DNA of 16,072 bases from contig CASEYA010000056.1 in the NCBI GenBank assembly GCA_949291975.1, positions 1 through 16,072 on the forward strand, given 5' to 3'. Position 1 is the first letter of the stretch; each line of letters starts with the position of its first letter. Of the stretch, positions 6,044-12,910 are shown in pieces. Origin of the DNA: an uncultured Christensenella sp. (GTDB lineage Bacteria > Bacillota > Clostridia > Christensenellales > UBA1242). The notes beneath the pieces are model-generated. The model saw nothing but the letters and a program-made list of their open reading frames with translations. It made no database searches and was not told where the DNA came from. Position numbers and translations under genes: made by a program.

Positions 6044-6616
6044 TTAATTTCCTGAAAATATTTCAACTTGACTTGATGTTATTGATAAAAGTGCTTGAAC
6101 TGCTTTTAAAAGGTCTAGTTTCACTTTTATGTTATCCGCACCCTGTGCAATGACAATCACCCCCTTAATATCTGGTAAGATTTCCATTAAAACAATTGGA
6201 TTTGTCGAACCATTTTCAGTTATTAAAATTGGTTCTGTGCTTACCGTGATTGTTTCAGTTGAGTTTGTTGCACCGCTTGATGTTGTGTTGCTGGTTGAAC
6301 TTGTTTTTTCGTCAGTTGTTGTTGCTAGAACAAGCTCAGTTACACCATCAAATGTAATCATAACTTTCACATCGCCCGCTCCGCTGATTTTGCTTAGTGC
6401 ATTTTCTAACTTCCATTCAAGTTCTTCTGCATATTTTGAGGTAGAAGAAGTGCTTGAAACAGAAGTTATCTGCCCTTCTTCCTCCCCTCCCCAATCGACA
6501 AACCATATTAGAAGAACAAGACAAGCCAAAACAACAACCAAATAAATTTCAATATGTTTTATCTTTTTTAACTTTTGAAACCACTTAAATTTGTTTAAAA
6601 ATTCAAACTTAGCCAT
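6044..6616 (-). CDS. spoIIIAG: Stage III sporulation protein AG
   Basis: SpoIIIAG forms the large ring of the mother-cell/forespore channel complex. The 190-residue product has a basic cytoplasmic head (1-22), one membrane anchor (about 23-41), and a ring-building domain split by a Ser/Thr-rich insert. The first part includes LEWKLENALSKISGAGDVKVMI (from 66). The insert runs from about 101 to 128. The second part includes PDIKGVIVIAQGADNIKVKLDLLKAVQALL (from 148). This split layout is typical of the family. The ATG overlaps the spoIIIAF stop by 8 nt, which suggests translational coupling. Confidence 0.95.
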   Translation of the reverse strand: MAKFEFLNKFKWFQKLKKIKHIEIYLVVVLACLVLLIWFVDWGGEEEGQITSVSSTSSTSKYAEELEWKLENALSKISGAGDVKVMITFDGVTELVLATTTDEKTSSTSNTTSSGATNSTETITVSTEPILITENGSTNPIVLMEILPDIKGVIVIAQGADNIKVKLDLLKAVQALLSITSSQVEIFSGN

Positions 6617-7088
6617 TTAACACTATCTGTTCCTCCTTTATGTTTGTTTTATCAATTAGCACTTTTACTACTGCTTCATTTTTATTTATATGCACCATAT
6701 CACCAGTTAGAACAACATTGCTCATTTCGACAAAAATATACGAAATTTTTATTGAGCCGTTATCAAGCTCTCCCCAAACCTGCACCTCAGCATTTAAAAT
6801 TCCGTTTTCTTCTAAATCTTTTGTTAAACTGTTTTCTAATGCTCGAAGTGATTGAGATTGCACTGTTTCAAGATAACTTTCGTTTAAATCTACAGAAGCA
6901 TTAAAAGAAAAATTTATTCCATTTTTAAAAAGACTTGGGAGCGGACTTGCTATTACAAAAATCAAAACAACACTCATTATAGACTTAACATATTTGGCAA
7001 GTTGTCCCTCGGGTAAAACGAGTTCTATTACCACAAACAAAATGACAACACCAACAATGCTTAAAAGATAAATTGATATTCCTTCCAC
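6609..7088 (-). CDS. spoIIIAF: Stage III sporulation protein AF
   Basis: SpoIIIAF is a membrane component of the SpoIIIA complex with a ring-building-like soluble domain. The 159-residue product has two N-terminal membrane segments (about 4-24 and 33-55) around the family motif ELVLPEGQLAKYVKSIMSVV (22-41). A soluble C-terminal domain ends in the conserved KVLIDKTNIKEEQIVLNG-type strand. An AGGTGG ribosome site lies 6 nt before the ATG. It is separated from spoIIIAE by 84 nt, the widest gap in the operon, and overlaps spoIIIAG. Confidence 0.93.
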   Translation of the reverse strand: MEGISIYLLSIVGVVILFVVIELVLPEGQLAKYVKSIMSVVLIFVIASPLPSLFKNGINFSFNASVDLNESYLETVQSQSLRALENSLTKDLEENGILNAEVQVWGELDNGSIKISYIFVEMSNVVLTGDMVHINKNEAVVKVLIDKTNIKEEQIVLNG

Positions 7089-7172
7089 CCGAACCCACCT
7101 TTTATAAATGTTGTTTGACTTTATTTATAGAAATTTATTTTTTGCGTTAGAAAAATTTATGTGCTAGAAATC

Positions 7173-8420
7173 TTAAAAAATGTTTGCCGTGCAAAGAATT
7201 AGTCCAATGGTTATAACATACATAAAAGCCACACCTAAAATCATCATAATTAAAAGATTTAATGTTTTTGCAATTTGTTGAAGAAAATCAGGAATTCTTG
7301 TTTCTCCTATTGGTTCTAAGATTGATGCAGTAAGGCGTAGAAGCATTGAACAAGCAAGAATTTGAAAAACTGGTGTTAAAATAGAGGCAAATAACAAGAA
7401 TATTCCCGCCACACCAACTACATTTTTAATAAGCACACTGCTGGCACACACAATGTTAAAACCATCTGAAATATAACTTCCTAACACTGGCACATAACTT
7501 TTGATTGCTAGTCGTGTGGCACGAATGCTGACACTGTCAAAACTTCCCGCAACAATTCCATGAAAGGCTAAAATTCCAAGAAATACACTAAAACATATTC
7601 CAGCAATCCACTTTAACACGCTTTGAATTAAAGAAATGAATTTATTTAATTTTACATTTGATGAAAGATTGTTAACAATGATAAAGATAAACAAAAACAC
7701 AAAAAGCGGAATTATAACAATGTTAAAAATTTGCACCACAATGTTTGACAAAATTGCAACAGCAGGCTGAAAAATCCCAACAGAAACAACACCGCCCACA
7801 CTTGCTAAAAATGTTAACAAAATTGGGAATAATATGGACATTTGAGTCTGCATAGACCCAATTAAGTCTGCTGAATTTGTAAAAATAGAAATAATAACCG
7901 AACTCACAAGCACAACAACAATGCCAAAAGCAACAAAATCAATGATTTGTCCAACACTGTTTTCATTCTCTTTGCTTCTTACACTTTTTATAAGCGAGCA
8001 TAAAAGAGTTATAATTACAATAGTTGCCAAAAGCGGAACAAGCCCGATTATTTCTTCAAAAAATATTCCTATAAGTGATTGAAAAAAACTGCCATAATCT
8101 GCATTGAAATCACCGCTTAACAATCTGGTTATTTTGTCAAAAAAACTGCTGGAACCAAACAGATTTTGAGCATCTGATGAAAGCGAATCTAAAATGTCTT
8201 GCAATCCATTAAAGTCAACACTTCCAATCTGTTCGCCTATGGTATCTTCAAGTTCTTGTTCAAGTTCTTCTTCATTCATATCACCAGTTAACATTAATTG
8301 ATTGTTTTCAACAAAAAAGTTTTCACTTTGCGTATCAAGATAAGAAGGCGCTTGTCCAACAAAGGAAGAAAGCAAAACAAAAAAAGTGAAAATTATAAAA
8401 ACAACATTTCTTTTTATCAT
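7173..8420 (-). CDS. spoIIIAE: Stage III sporulation protein AE
   Basis: SpoIIIAE is the large polytopic membrane protein of the complex, thought to act as its export-gate or permease-like part. The 415-residue product has a cleavable-looking signal sequence (1-23) and an acidic extracytoplasmic region (24-115) with the EEELEQELEDTIG stretch. About seven or eight membrane segments follow, roughly at 118-146, 158-182, 197-218, 222-250, 265-290, 330-362 and 383-411. The PVLGSYISDG motif (311-320) is well conserved in the family. The ATG overlaps the spoIIIAD stop as ATGA; only a weak GAG-type ribosome site is present, so coupling to spoIIIAD is likely. Confidence 0.95.
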   Translation of the reverse strand: MIKRNVVFIIFTFFVLLSSFVGQAPSYLDTQSENFFVENNQLMLTGDMNEEELEQELEDTIGEQIGSVDFNGLQDILDSLSSDAQNLFGSSSFFDKITRLLSGDFNADYGSFFQSLIGIFFEEIIGLVPLLATIVIITLLCSLIKSVRSKENENSVGQIIDFVAFGIVVVLVSSVIISIFTNSADLIGSMQTQMSILFPILLTFLASVGGVVSVGIFQPAVAILSNIVVQIFNIVIIPLFVFLFIFIIVNNLSSNVKLNKFISLIQSVLKWIAGICFSVFLGILAFHGIVAGSFDSVSIRATRLAIKSYVPVLGSYISDGFNIVCASSVLIKNVVGVAGIFLLFASILTPVFQILACSMLLRLTASILEPIGETRIPDFLQQIAKTLNLLIMMILGVAFMYVITIGLILCTANIF

Positions 8421-8806
8421 GGCATTATACTCACAATTAACTCTATTAAAGAGGTAATAATTGGAATTGCCATAACAAAAATCACAAGTTTGCCTGCTAA
8501 AAGAATTTTACTTGCCATTGCACTGTTTCCACTGTCTTGACAAATGTTAGCACTGAATTCTGTTATATAACCAACCCCTATGATTTTTATCAGCAAAATA
8601 AATATATCACTGTCTAAGTTTGTGGCTTGCATCACATATTCAAAAAGCCCAAAAACTTCTTCTAAAAGGTCAACTATGTAGAAAAAAACTATCACACTGC
8701 CAGCAACCCCAAGCACAAGTGCAATTTCTGGTTTTGTTGGTTTTACAACCAAAACAGCAATGGTGGTCAATAGACTTATGCCAATAATTTTGAAGATTTC
8801 CTCCAT
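8417..8806 (-). CDS. spoIIIAD: Stage III sporulation protein AD
   Basis: SpoIIIAD is a small membrane protein of the SpoIIIA complex, distantly similar to SpoIIIAC and to secretion-system export components. The 129-residue product contains about four hydrophobic segments: 7-20, 27-50, 65-80 and 104-127. The conserved motifs LLEEVFGLFEY and GVGYITEFSANICQDSGNSAMASKI (from 77) are typical of the family. A GGGAGG site lies about 5 nt upstream. It follows spoIIIAC by 17 nt and overlaps spoIIIAE by 4 nt. Confidence 0.95.
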   Translation of the reverse strand: MEEIFKIIGISLLTTIAVLVVKPTKPEIALVLGVAGSVIVFFYIVDLLEEVFGLFEYVMQATNLDSDIFILLIKIIGVGYITEFSANICQDSGNSAMASKILLAGKLVIFVMAIPIITSLIELIVSIMP

Positions 8807-8823
8807 TTTGACCTCCCAAAATG

Positions 8824-9021
8824 TTAAAAGAGATAAAATAAATTGCCAACCATGTTAAAAAGCTCACTGATTAAATCAACAACCATAACAAGAACAATAA
8901 CCAAACCTGATAGCGTTACAAGAGTGGCAATTTCCTCTTTGCCCGCCTGTTTTAGAACTTGAGACACAACAGCAACTAAAATTCCAATTCCTGCAATCTT
9001 TAAGATTATTTCAATATCCAT
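8824..9021 (-). CDS. spoIIIAC: Stage III sporulation protein AC
   Basis: SpoIIIAC is a 65-residue membrane protein with two hydrophobic segments (about 4-22 and 33-54) joined by a short loop with the near-invariant QVLKQAGKEEIATL (21-34). That motif and the size identify it with confidence. A TAGGAGAG ribosome site lies about 5 nt before the ATG. It sits between spoIIIAB (10 nt upstream) and spoIIIAD. It is one of the smallest proteins of the complex and easy to miss in automatic annotation. Confidence 0.95.
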   Translation of the reverse strand: MDIEIILKIAGIGILVAVVSQVLKQAGKEEIATLVTLSGLVIVLVMVVDLISELFNMVGNLFYLF

Positions 9022-9031
9022 GTTTTCTCTC

Positions 9032-9505
9032 CTAGATTATAATGATAAAAGCAAGCAAACCAAGCATGACGCTTAAACTGAAAGTTAATTTTGCTTTTTT
9101 TAGATGTTTTGTTTTTATGTCGCTGATTTTTTCTTCAAGATATTTTAAAAAGGTTTCTATTTCATTTGTTTGAGATTGAACATCAAGTCTGCCAAGTTTT
9201 GCAAAAAAGTTTTTAATTTGAACAATTTCATTTGCGTCAAGAATTTTTTGCTCTTTGCACCAAATATCAATATTTTCATTTTTTTTGAAATCTTCAATAA
9301 GAGAATTAAACTCGTTGCTACTATACTCTTTTTTTGAAAGAATTTCTTTGAGATTATTTTGAAAAAAACCTATTTCATTTTTAATAAATTCACAAAATTG
9401 CAAAAAATTTGCATAAAAAAGCGATTTTTTCTGTGTTTTATTGTAAAAATACCAGCCAATAAATAAAATTACACAAAAAATAAGTATTGCAACAAATAGA
9501 TTCAT
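9032..9505 (-). CDS. spoIIIAB: Stage III sporulation protein AB
   Basis: SpoIIIAB is membrane-anchored and resembles the GspF-type inner-membrane scaffold that works with a secretion ATPase, here SpoIIIAA. The 157-residue product has an N-terminal anchor (about 4-20), a long helical cytoplasmic domain and a C-terminal membrane segment (about 142-157). The family-typical FAKLGRLDVQSQTNEIETF (about 105-123) is intact. A GGGGAG site lies close before the ATG. It is the most diverged gene of this spoIIIA set, but position and motif support the call. Confidence 0.92.
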   Translation of the reverse strand: MNLFVAILIFCVILFIGWYFYNKTQKKSLFYANFLQFCEFIKNEIGFFQNNLKEILSKKEYSSNEFNSLIEDFKKNENIDIWCKEQKILDANEIVQIKNFFAKLGRLDVQSQTNEIETFLKYLEEKISDIKTKHLKKAKLTFSLSVMLGLLAFIIII

Positions 9506-9538
9506 AACTCCCCTTTTTATTTAGACAAATTTAAGATT

Positions 9539-10456
9539 TTAATCAAAATAACTTACAAGATTAAAGTTTTCGTTAAAAATTCCTTCCAATGTTCCAGAGC
9601 CTTTTCTGTTAGACAGAAGAATGATTCTGGTAAAGATTTTTAAATCTATAAGCTTTTGAAAATTTGGTTTTCTTTTAAATTCTTCAATTGAAGATGAGTG
9701 AGCCGTTGCTAAAATTTTCACCCCAGAACCAATTGCAAAATTTAGCGCTTCAATGTCATCAAGAGTGGCAAGTTCATCCATAACAATAACTTCTGGAGCA
9801 AGTGTTCTTATTCCGTTCTCAAGGGCAAATTTTTTTGTGGAATTTGTATAAATATCTGTGGCAATACCAACATCCATCTGCGCTTGTCCATTTTGACAAC
9901 TAGCAAGCTCACCTCTTTCATCAACAAGCAAAACATTTTTTGCAATAAATTTGTTTGAAATTTGACAGCATAAATCACGCAAAAAAGTTGTTTTTCCACA
10001 ATTTGGCGGAGCAATGATTAAGGTGTTAAAAACTCCATTTTCATCATATAAAAAAGGAAGCGCATTAAGACTGCAATCTTTAACCTGATGAGCAATTCGA
10101 ATGCTGATTGATGAAAAATTTTTAAATGTTTTAATTTTGCCATTATCTACAACAATTTCACCACAAATTCCAACCCTTTGTCCACCCGATAAAGTTACAA
10201 AACCAGTTTTAAGTTCGTCATTATGAGCATAAACAGAGCACTCACAACATTTAAAGACAATGTCTTGCATTTCGGTAAAAGAACAAATTAGCGCCTTTTC
10301 TTTTTCATCGGTTAAGCCATTTTCAGACAAATAGAAAAGCGAACCAAAATCAATGATGATAGGTTGTCCAACTCTTATTCTTATTTCTCGCAAACCTTTT
10401 TGATGAAGTAAGTCGAGAGCACGGCTTACTTTTTGTGGTAAAACATCATTAAACAT
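9539..10456 (-). CDS. spoIIIAA: Stage III sporulation protein AA (secretion-type ATPase)
   Basis: SpoIIIAA is the cytoplasmic ATPase of the channel complex, related to type II/IV secretion ATPases. The 305-residue product carries GGQRVGICGE (91-100), Walker A APPNCGKTT (149-157), the DERGE box (179-183) and Walker B VIVMDE (223-228) followed by a TAH switch (251-253). An AGGCGGGG ribosome site lies just before the ATG. It is the first gene of the operon, 33 nt before spoIIIAB, and is preceded by a sigma-E-like -10 sequence and two terminators that insulate it from efp. Expression in the mother cell is expected from the family. Confidence 0.96.
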   Translation of the reverse strand: MFNDVLPQKVSRALDLLHQKGLREIRIRVGQPIIIDFGSLFYLSENGLTDEKEKALICSFTEMQDIVFKCCECSVYAHNDELKTGFVTLSGGQRVGICGEIVVDNGKIKTFKNFSSISIRIAHQVKDCSLNALPFLYDENGVFNTLIIAPPNCGKTTFLRDLCCQISNKFIAKNVLLVDERGELASCQNGQAQMDVGIATDIYTNSTKKFALENGIRTLAPEVIVMDELATLDDIEALNFAIGSGVKILATAHSSSIEEFKRKPNFQKLIDLKIFTRIILLSNRKGSGTLEGIFNENFNLVSYFD

Positions 10457-10476
10457 TCTTTTCCCCGCCTTAAGTT

Positions 10477-10505
10477 ATTTATATGCGCATTAAACTCTAA
10501 TAGAA
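10477..10505 (-). promoter_or_regulatory. Putative sigma-E type promoter of the spoIIIA operon
   Basis: The minus strand has CATATAAAT (10485-10477), similar to the sigma-E -10 consensus CATACAAT, about 21 nt before the spoIIIAA ATG. The -35 region 14 bp upstream is only a poor match. The call leans on the known sigma-E control of spoIIIA in Bacillus. Confidence 0.4.
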
Positions 10506-10506
10506 C

Positions 10507-10535
10507 AAAAAATGCCCTTACAGATTGCAAAGGCA
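10507..10535 (-). terminator. Strong Rho-independent terminator (distal of two after efp)
   Basis: The arms 10513-10522 and 10526-10535 form a 10-bp stem (two G-U pairs in the RNA) with a 3-nt loop. A run of six T follows on the minus strand (10512-10507). It lies between efp and spoIIIAA and keeps vegetative transcription out of the sporulation operon. Confidence 0.75.
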
Positions 10536-10616
10536 AAAATTTATAAAATAAAAAATATGATAAATAATAAACAATAAGAAGATAAAAGAATAAACAACAA
10601 TAAAAAAAATTTTAAT

Positions 10617-10649
10617 AAAAAAAGGGATAGCACAAACAAGCACTACCCC
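10617..10649 (-). terminator. Rho-independent terminator (proximal of two after efp)
   Basis: The arms GGGATAG (10624-10630) and CTACCCC (10643-10649) pair over 7 bp with one G-U pair in the minus-strand RNA and a 12-nt loop. A run of seven T follows (10623-10617). It is about 115 nt after the efp stop. Confidence 0.7.
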
Positions 10650-10763
10650 CCTATTTTTAAAATATGTTATAAAATCTTATTGTAAAAATTATTATTGTTT
10701 TCTAAAATGCTTTATTTAAAAGCACAGAAATTAAAATAACATTAAATATTACAGATAAAGATT

Positions 10764-11321
10764 TTAAGCCCTTTCAACATATTCACCAGTTCTGGTATCA
10801 ATTTTAATTTTATCACCAGTATTGATAAAAAGTGGAACAGAAACCGCAAGACCAGTTTCAACTTTTGCAGGTTTAAACGAAGCCTTTGTTGTATCGCCTT
10901 GAAGTCCTGGTTCACATTCTGTTACTTCTAATATTACAAACAATGGTGCAGAAACATTAAACACCTTGTCTTTATAAAATTTTACTGTTGCATTTGTTCC
11001 TTCCAAAAGATATGGCAAAGCATCTTCTACCATTTCTTTATCAAATGGAAATTGTTCAAAACTTTCTGGGTCCATAAAATAATATAAATTTCCATCATTA
11101 TAAAGATATGTCATTTGTTTTTCTGTAAAAGAAACTGGTGGAAATTTATCTGTTGGATTAAAAGTATCTTCAACAACAGCACCTGTTTGAATGTTTTTCA
11201 TCTTTATCCAAACAACAGCACCACCACGACCATGTTTGTTGTGTTCAAAATCGGTAACAGAAAAAATTTGCCCGTTACGTTCAAAACACATTCCTTTTCT
11301 TAAATCACTTGCTGTAATCAT
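10764..11321 (-). CDS. efp: Elongation factor P
   Basis: EF-P binds between the ribosomal P and E sites and relieves stalling at proline runs. The 185-residue product is full length, with the N-terminal KOW-like domain (about 1-62) and two OB domains (about 66-128 and 130-185). The C-terminal signature GDKIKIDTRTGEYVERA is typical. The loop that reaches the peptidyl-transferase centre reads HNKHGRGG (27-34), so the tip residue is Arg32, where Bacillus EF-P has a modified lysine within PGKG. An AAAGGAG site lies about 7 nt before the ATG, with a good promoter upstream and two terminators downstream. It is an independent unit just ahead of spoIIIA, as in other Firmicutes. Confidence 0.96.
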   Translation of the reverse strand: MITASDLRKGMCFERNGQIFSVTDFEHNKHGRGGAVVWIKMKNIQTGAVVEDTFNPTDKFPPVSFTEKQMTYLYNDGNLYYFMDPESFEQFPFDKEMVEDALPYLLEGTNATVKFYKDKVFNVSAPLFVILEVTECEPGLQGDTTKASFKPAKVETGLAVSVPLFINTGDKIKIDTRTGEYVERA

Positions 11322-11361
11322 TTTTTATCTCCTTTAATAATATAAATATAGCGTATAAAAT

Positions 11362-11390
11362 ATTATATCATCAAAAGGCAAAAAAATCAA
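11362..11390 (-). promoter_or_regulatory. efp promoter (sigma-A type)
   Basis: On the minus strand there is TTGATT (11390-11385), a 17-bp spacer and a perfect TATAAT (11367-11362). The start would be near 11355, giving a leader of about 34 nt with the AAAGGAG site. Confidence 0.65.
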
Positions 11391-11492
11391 CTCTTTTCTT
11401 TTACTCGCCGACAAACAAAACTAATGCATAATTTTTTAATTTTACCAAATTTTAAATTATAATTATCAGATGATAAATTTTTATTAAAAATT

Positions 11493-11530
11493 AAAAAAGT
11501 TAAAAAATGAACACATTTTTTAACTTTTTT
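11493..11530. repeat. Perfect 17-bp inverted repeat with 4-nt loop
   Basis: The arms 11493-11509 and 11514-11530 are exact inverted copies around AACA. Each arm contains two A6 or T6 runs and a GTTA/TAAC core. The stem has only two G-C pairs per arm. It lies upstream of the efp promoter and downstream of the TIM-barrel terminator. It could be a weak bidirectional terminator or a cruciform-prone element. Confidence 0.75.
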
Positions 11531-11573
11531 GAGATATTCTCGAACTCATTTTTTGCAAATAAGATTTTTTAAC

Positions 11574-11601
11574 AAAAAAAAGAACTCAAAGCTGAGTTCT
11601 T
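11574..11601 (-). terminator. Rho-independent terminator after the TIM-barrel gene
   Basis: The arms AAGAACTCA (11580-11588) and TGAGTTCTT (11593-11601) form a perfect 9-bp stem with a 4-nt loop. It is followed on the minus strand by at least seven T. It lies about 45 nt after the stop codon of the gene at 11647. Confidence 0.85.
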
Positions 11602-11646
11602 AAATTCTATTAAATAAAATTTTAAAAATATAAAGTTAACAAAAAA

Positions 11647-12495
11647 TTATTTTAATTTATCATAGTAATTTTTCATCATTAAAGCATCTGTTGCTTGTGT
11701 CCCTCTTGACTCACAAATTACAACAGGATTAATTTTTAATTCAACCAAACTTTCAATAAACGGTTCAAAATTTGGACCATAAATTCTATCATCAAAAGTT
11801 AGATGTTCAATTTCACCTTTTTCACCATATTTAATTTTTGAAAAATGAATGTGACAATTATTTGTTTTTTCAAAACCAATTTTATCTATGGTCTTATTAA
11901 ATATATTTAAAAAATCTTGTTTTGTTTTTAATGCTCCTTGAGTAATGCAATTTATGTGACCAAAATCAAAACATGGAATGATGTTTTTATCCCAACTTGC
12001 AATTTCTAGGATTTCATCCACTGTTCCAATATATGTAAATTTCCCCATTGTTTCTGGAGCAATAAAAAGTCCATCTAAATTATTTTGATAATAAATATCT
12101 AGAAAACTTTTAAGTCCATGTTCTAAATTTTTAAAAGCAACACTTCTTTCATTTTTCATTTGAGAACCCATGTGCACCACACAAGTTTTTCCTCCAAGTT
12201 TTTTTAGTCCAAGCAAACTGTTAAGCAAAAATTTTTCATTGTTCTCTTTTGACTTTTCTGAATCGTTACAAAAATTTATATAATATGGTGCATGAACGCT
12301 GATTTGAATATTATGTTTTTCTGCCTCTGATTTTATTTTACTTGATTTCTCATCTGTTATAAATCTGCCCAAAGTAAAACTATATTCATATGCAGAAAGT
12401 CCAAGTGAAGCAAGCCATTGTGGAGCTTGTTCGCTTTCTTTATATCCCTCTTCATAAAATTGTTCACTATTTCCTGATGGTCCAAATCTAACCAT
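11647..12495 (-). CDS. Endonuclease IV / xylose isomerase-like TIM-barrel protein
   Basis: This 282-residue protein belongs to the AP endonuclease family 2 / xylose isomerase-like TIM-barrel superfamily, whose endonuclease IV members use three zinc ions to cut DNA at abasic sites. Candidate metal ligands occur in the endonuclease IV order: H68 (SVHAPYYINF), H108 (VVHMGS), E148 (APETMG), D177 and H180 (CFDFGH), H215 or H217 (CHIHFSK), H231 with D235/D236 (EHLTFDD) and E262 (ICESRG). A canonical DRHENIG-type motif is changed to EHLTFDDRIYG, so it may be a diverged Nfo or a related sugar or base enzyme. I therefore leave the symbol blank. An AAAGGAG site precedes the ATG. It stands alone, with non-coding DNA on both sides and its own terminator. 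No confident promoter is seen. Confidence 0.85.
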   Translation of the reverse strand: MVRFGPSGNSEQFYEEGYKESEQAPQWLASLGLSAYEYSFTLGRFITDEKSSKIKSEAEKHNIQISVHAPYYINFCNDSEKSKENNEKFLLNSLLGLKKLGGKTCVVHMGSQMKNERSVAFKNLEHGLKSFLDIYYQNNLDGLFIAPETMGKFTYIGTVDEILEIASWDKNIIPCFDFGHINCITQGALKTKQDFLNIFNKTIDKIGFEKTNNCHIHFSKIKYGEKGEIEHLTFDDRIYGPNFEPFIESLVELKINPVVICESRGTQATDALMMKNYYDKLK

Positions 12496-12615
12496 GATTT
12501 TCTCCTTTATCCCCTAGAATATAATTAAAATAAAAATTAATTTTAAATAATTAAAACAAAAATTTTTTTGCAAGTTTAATGTAGAATTGCAACGCTGAAA
12601 AATTTATTTGGTTAT

Positions 12616-12651
12616 GGTTAACATTTTATATAATCACAATATAAAATAACC
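12616..12651. repeat. AT-rich inverted repeat
   Basis: The arms ATTTTATAT (12623-12631) and ATATAAAAT (12639-12647) are exact inverted copies with a 7-nt loop. The outer GGTT (12616-12619) and AACC (12648-12651) extend the stem past a 3-nt bulge. There is no clear T-tract in either direction, so terminator function is doubtful. Confidence 0.5.
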
Positions 12652-12720
12652 AGTTTCTTTTTTATTGTATAATGTTCTTCTTTTTTACTTTATTTTACGC
12701 TTTTGAATTCTATTTATAAC

Positions 12721-12806
12721 AAAATATTTTAACATAAAAATAAATATAAGAATAATAAAATTCAATTTTAATTTTATACAAGTTTTGTTTTATGTTTTAA
12801 TTTTTA
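12721..12806. repeat. Imperfect direct repeat, copy 1 (resembles the truB tail)
   Basis: This stretch parallels 12813-12910. Nearly identical starts (12721-12744 and 12813-12837, differing by one base insertion) are followed by a partly matching segment. The same TATACAAG occurs at 12775-12782 and 12882-12889, and both copies then show a TTTTAATT block. Copy 2 spans the truB stop codon, so copy 1 looks like a decayed duplicate of the truB 3' end and its downstream flank, with about 15 bp missing. Confidence 0.5.
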
Positions 12807-12812
12807 AGTTTA

Positions 12813-12910
12813 AAAATATTTTAACAATAAAAATAAACTAATAATGATAAAATTTTTTTATTTGATTGTTTGTCTTAATTCTATACAAGCCATGTTCTCA
12901 TTTTAATTAT
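12813..12910. repeat. Imperfect direct repeat, copy 2 (includes the truB stop)
   Basis: This is the partner of 12721-12806. Its right end codes for the last residues of TruB, including the TAG stop at 12883-12881, so it is probably the original copy. Confidence 0.5.

Larger units (their letters stand above)
10457..10763. other. Non-coding region between efp and spoIIIAA
   Basis: This 307-bp stretch holds no credible gene. It contains two tandem minus-strand terminators (near 10507-10535 and 10617-10649) and the putative spoIIIA promoter. The rest is A/T-rich filler with A-runs. About 110 bp between the efp stop and the first hairpin show no further structure that I can see. Confidence 0.8.
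11322..11646. other. Non-coding region between the TIM-barrel gene and efp
   Basis: This 325-bp region is very AT-rich and has no credible gene. In minus-strand order it holds the terminator of the TIM-barrel gene (11574-11601), a perfect 17-bp inverted repeat (11493-11530), a short TTATCA-GA-TGATAA palindrome (11463-11476) and the efp promoter (11362-11390). Confidence 0.8.
12496..12880. other. Non-coding AT-rich region between truB and the TIM-barrel gene
   Basis: This 385-bp stretch has no credible gene, tRNA or GC-rich terminator. It contains an inverted repeat at 12616-12651 and a pair of imperfect direct repeats, one of which includes the truB end. In many Firmicutes ribF follows truB, but no trace of a ribF reading frame is seen here. 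Confidence 0.75.

Noticed and set aside
6129-6545. 138-codon plus-strand open frame opposite spoIIIAG
   Set aside because: It is a Val/Ser-rich shadow of the Ser/Thr-rich SpoIIIAG linker, with no start signal.
8670-8867. 65-codon minus-strand open frame overlapping spoIIIAC and spoIIIAD in another frame
   Set aside because: It crosses two well-identified genes, has a Cys/Trp/His-rich composition unlike the window's proteins, and cannot coexist plausibly with the clear SpoIIIAC and SpoIIIAD motifs.
12496-12880. Riboswitch or small RNA in the large spacer after truB
   Set aside because: The region is almost purely A/T with no conserved riboswitch core, no GC-containing multi-stem fold and no terminator.
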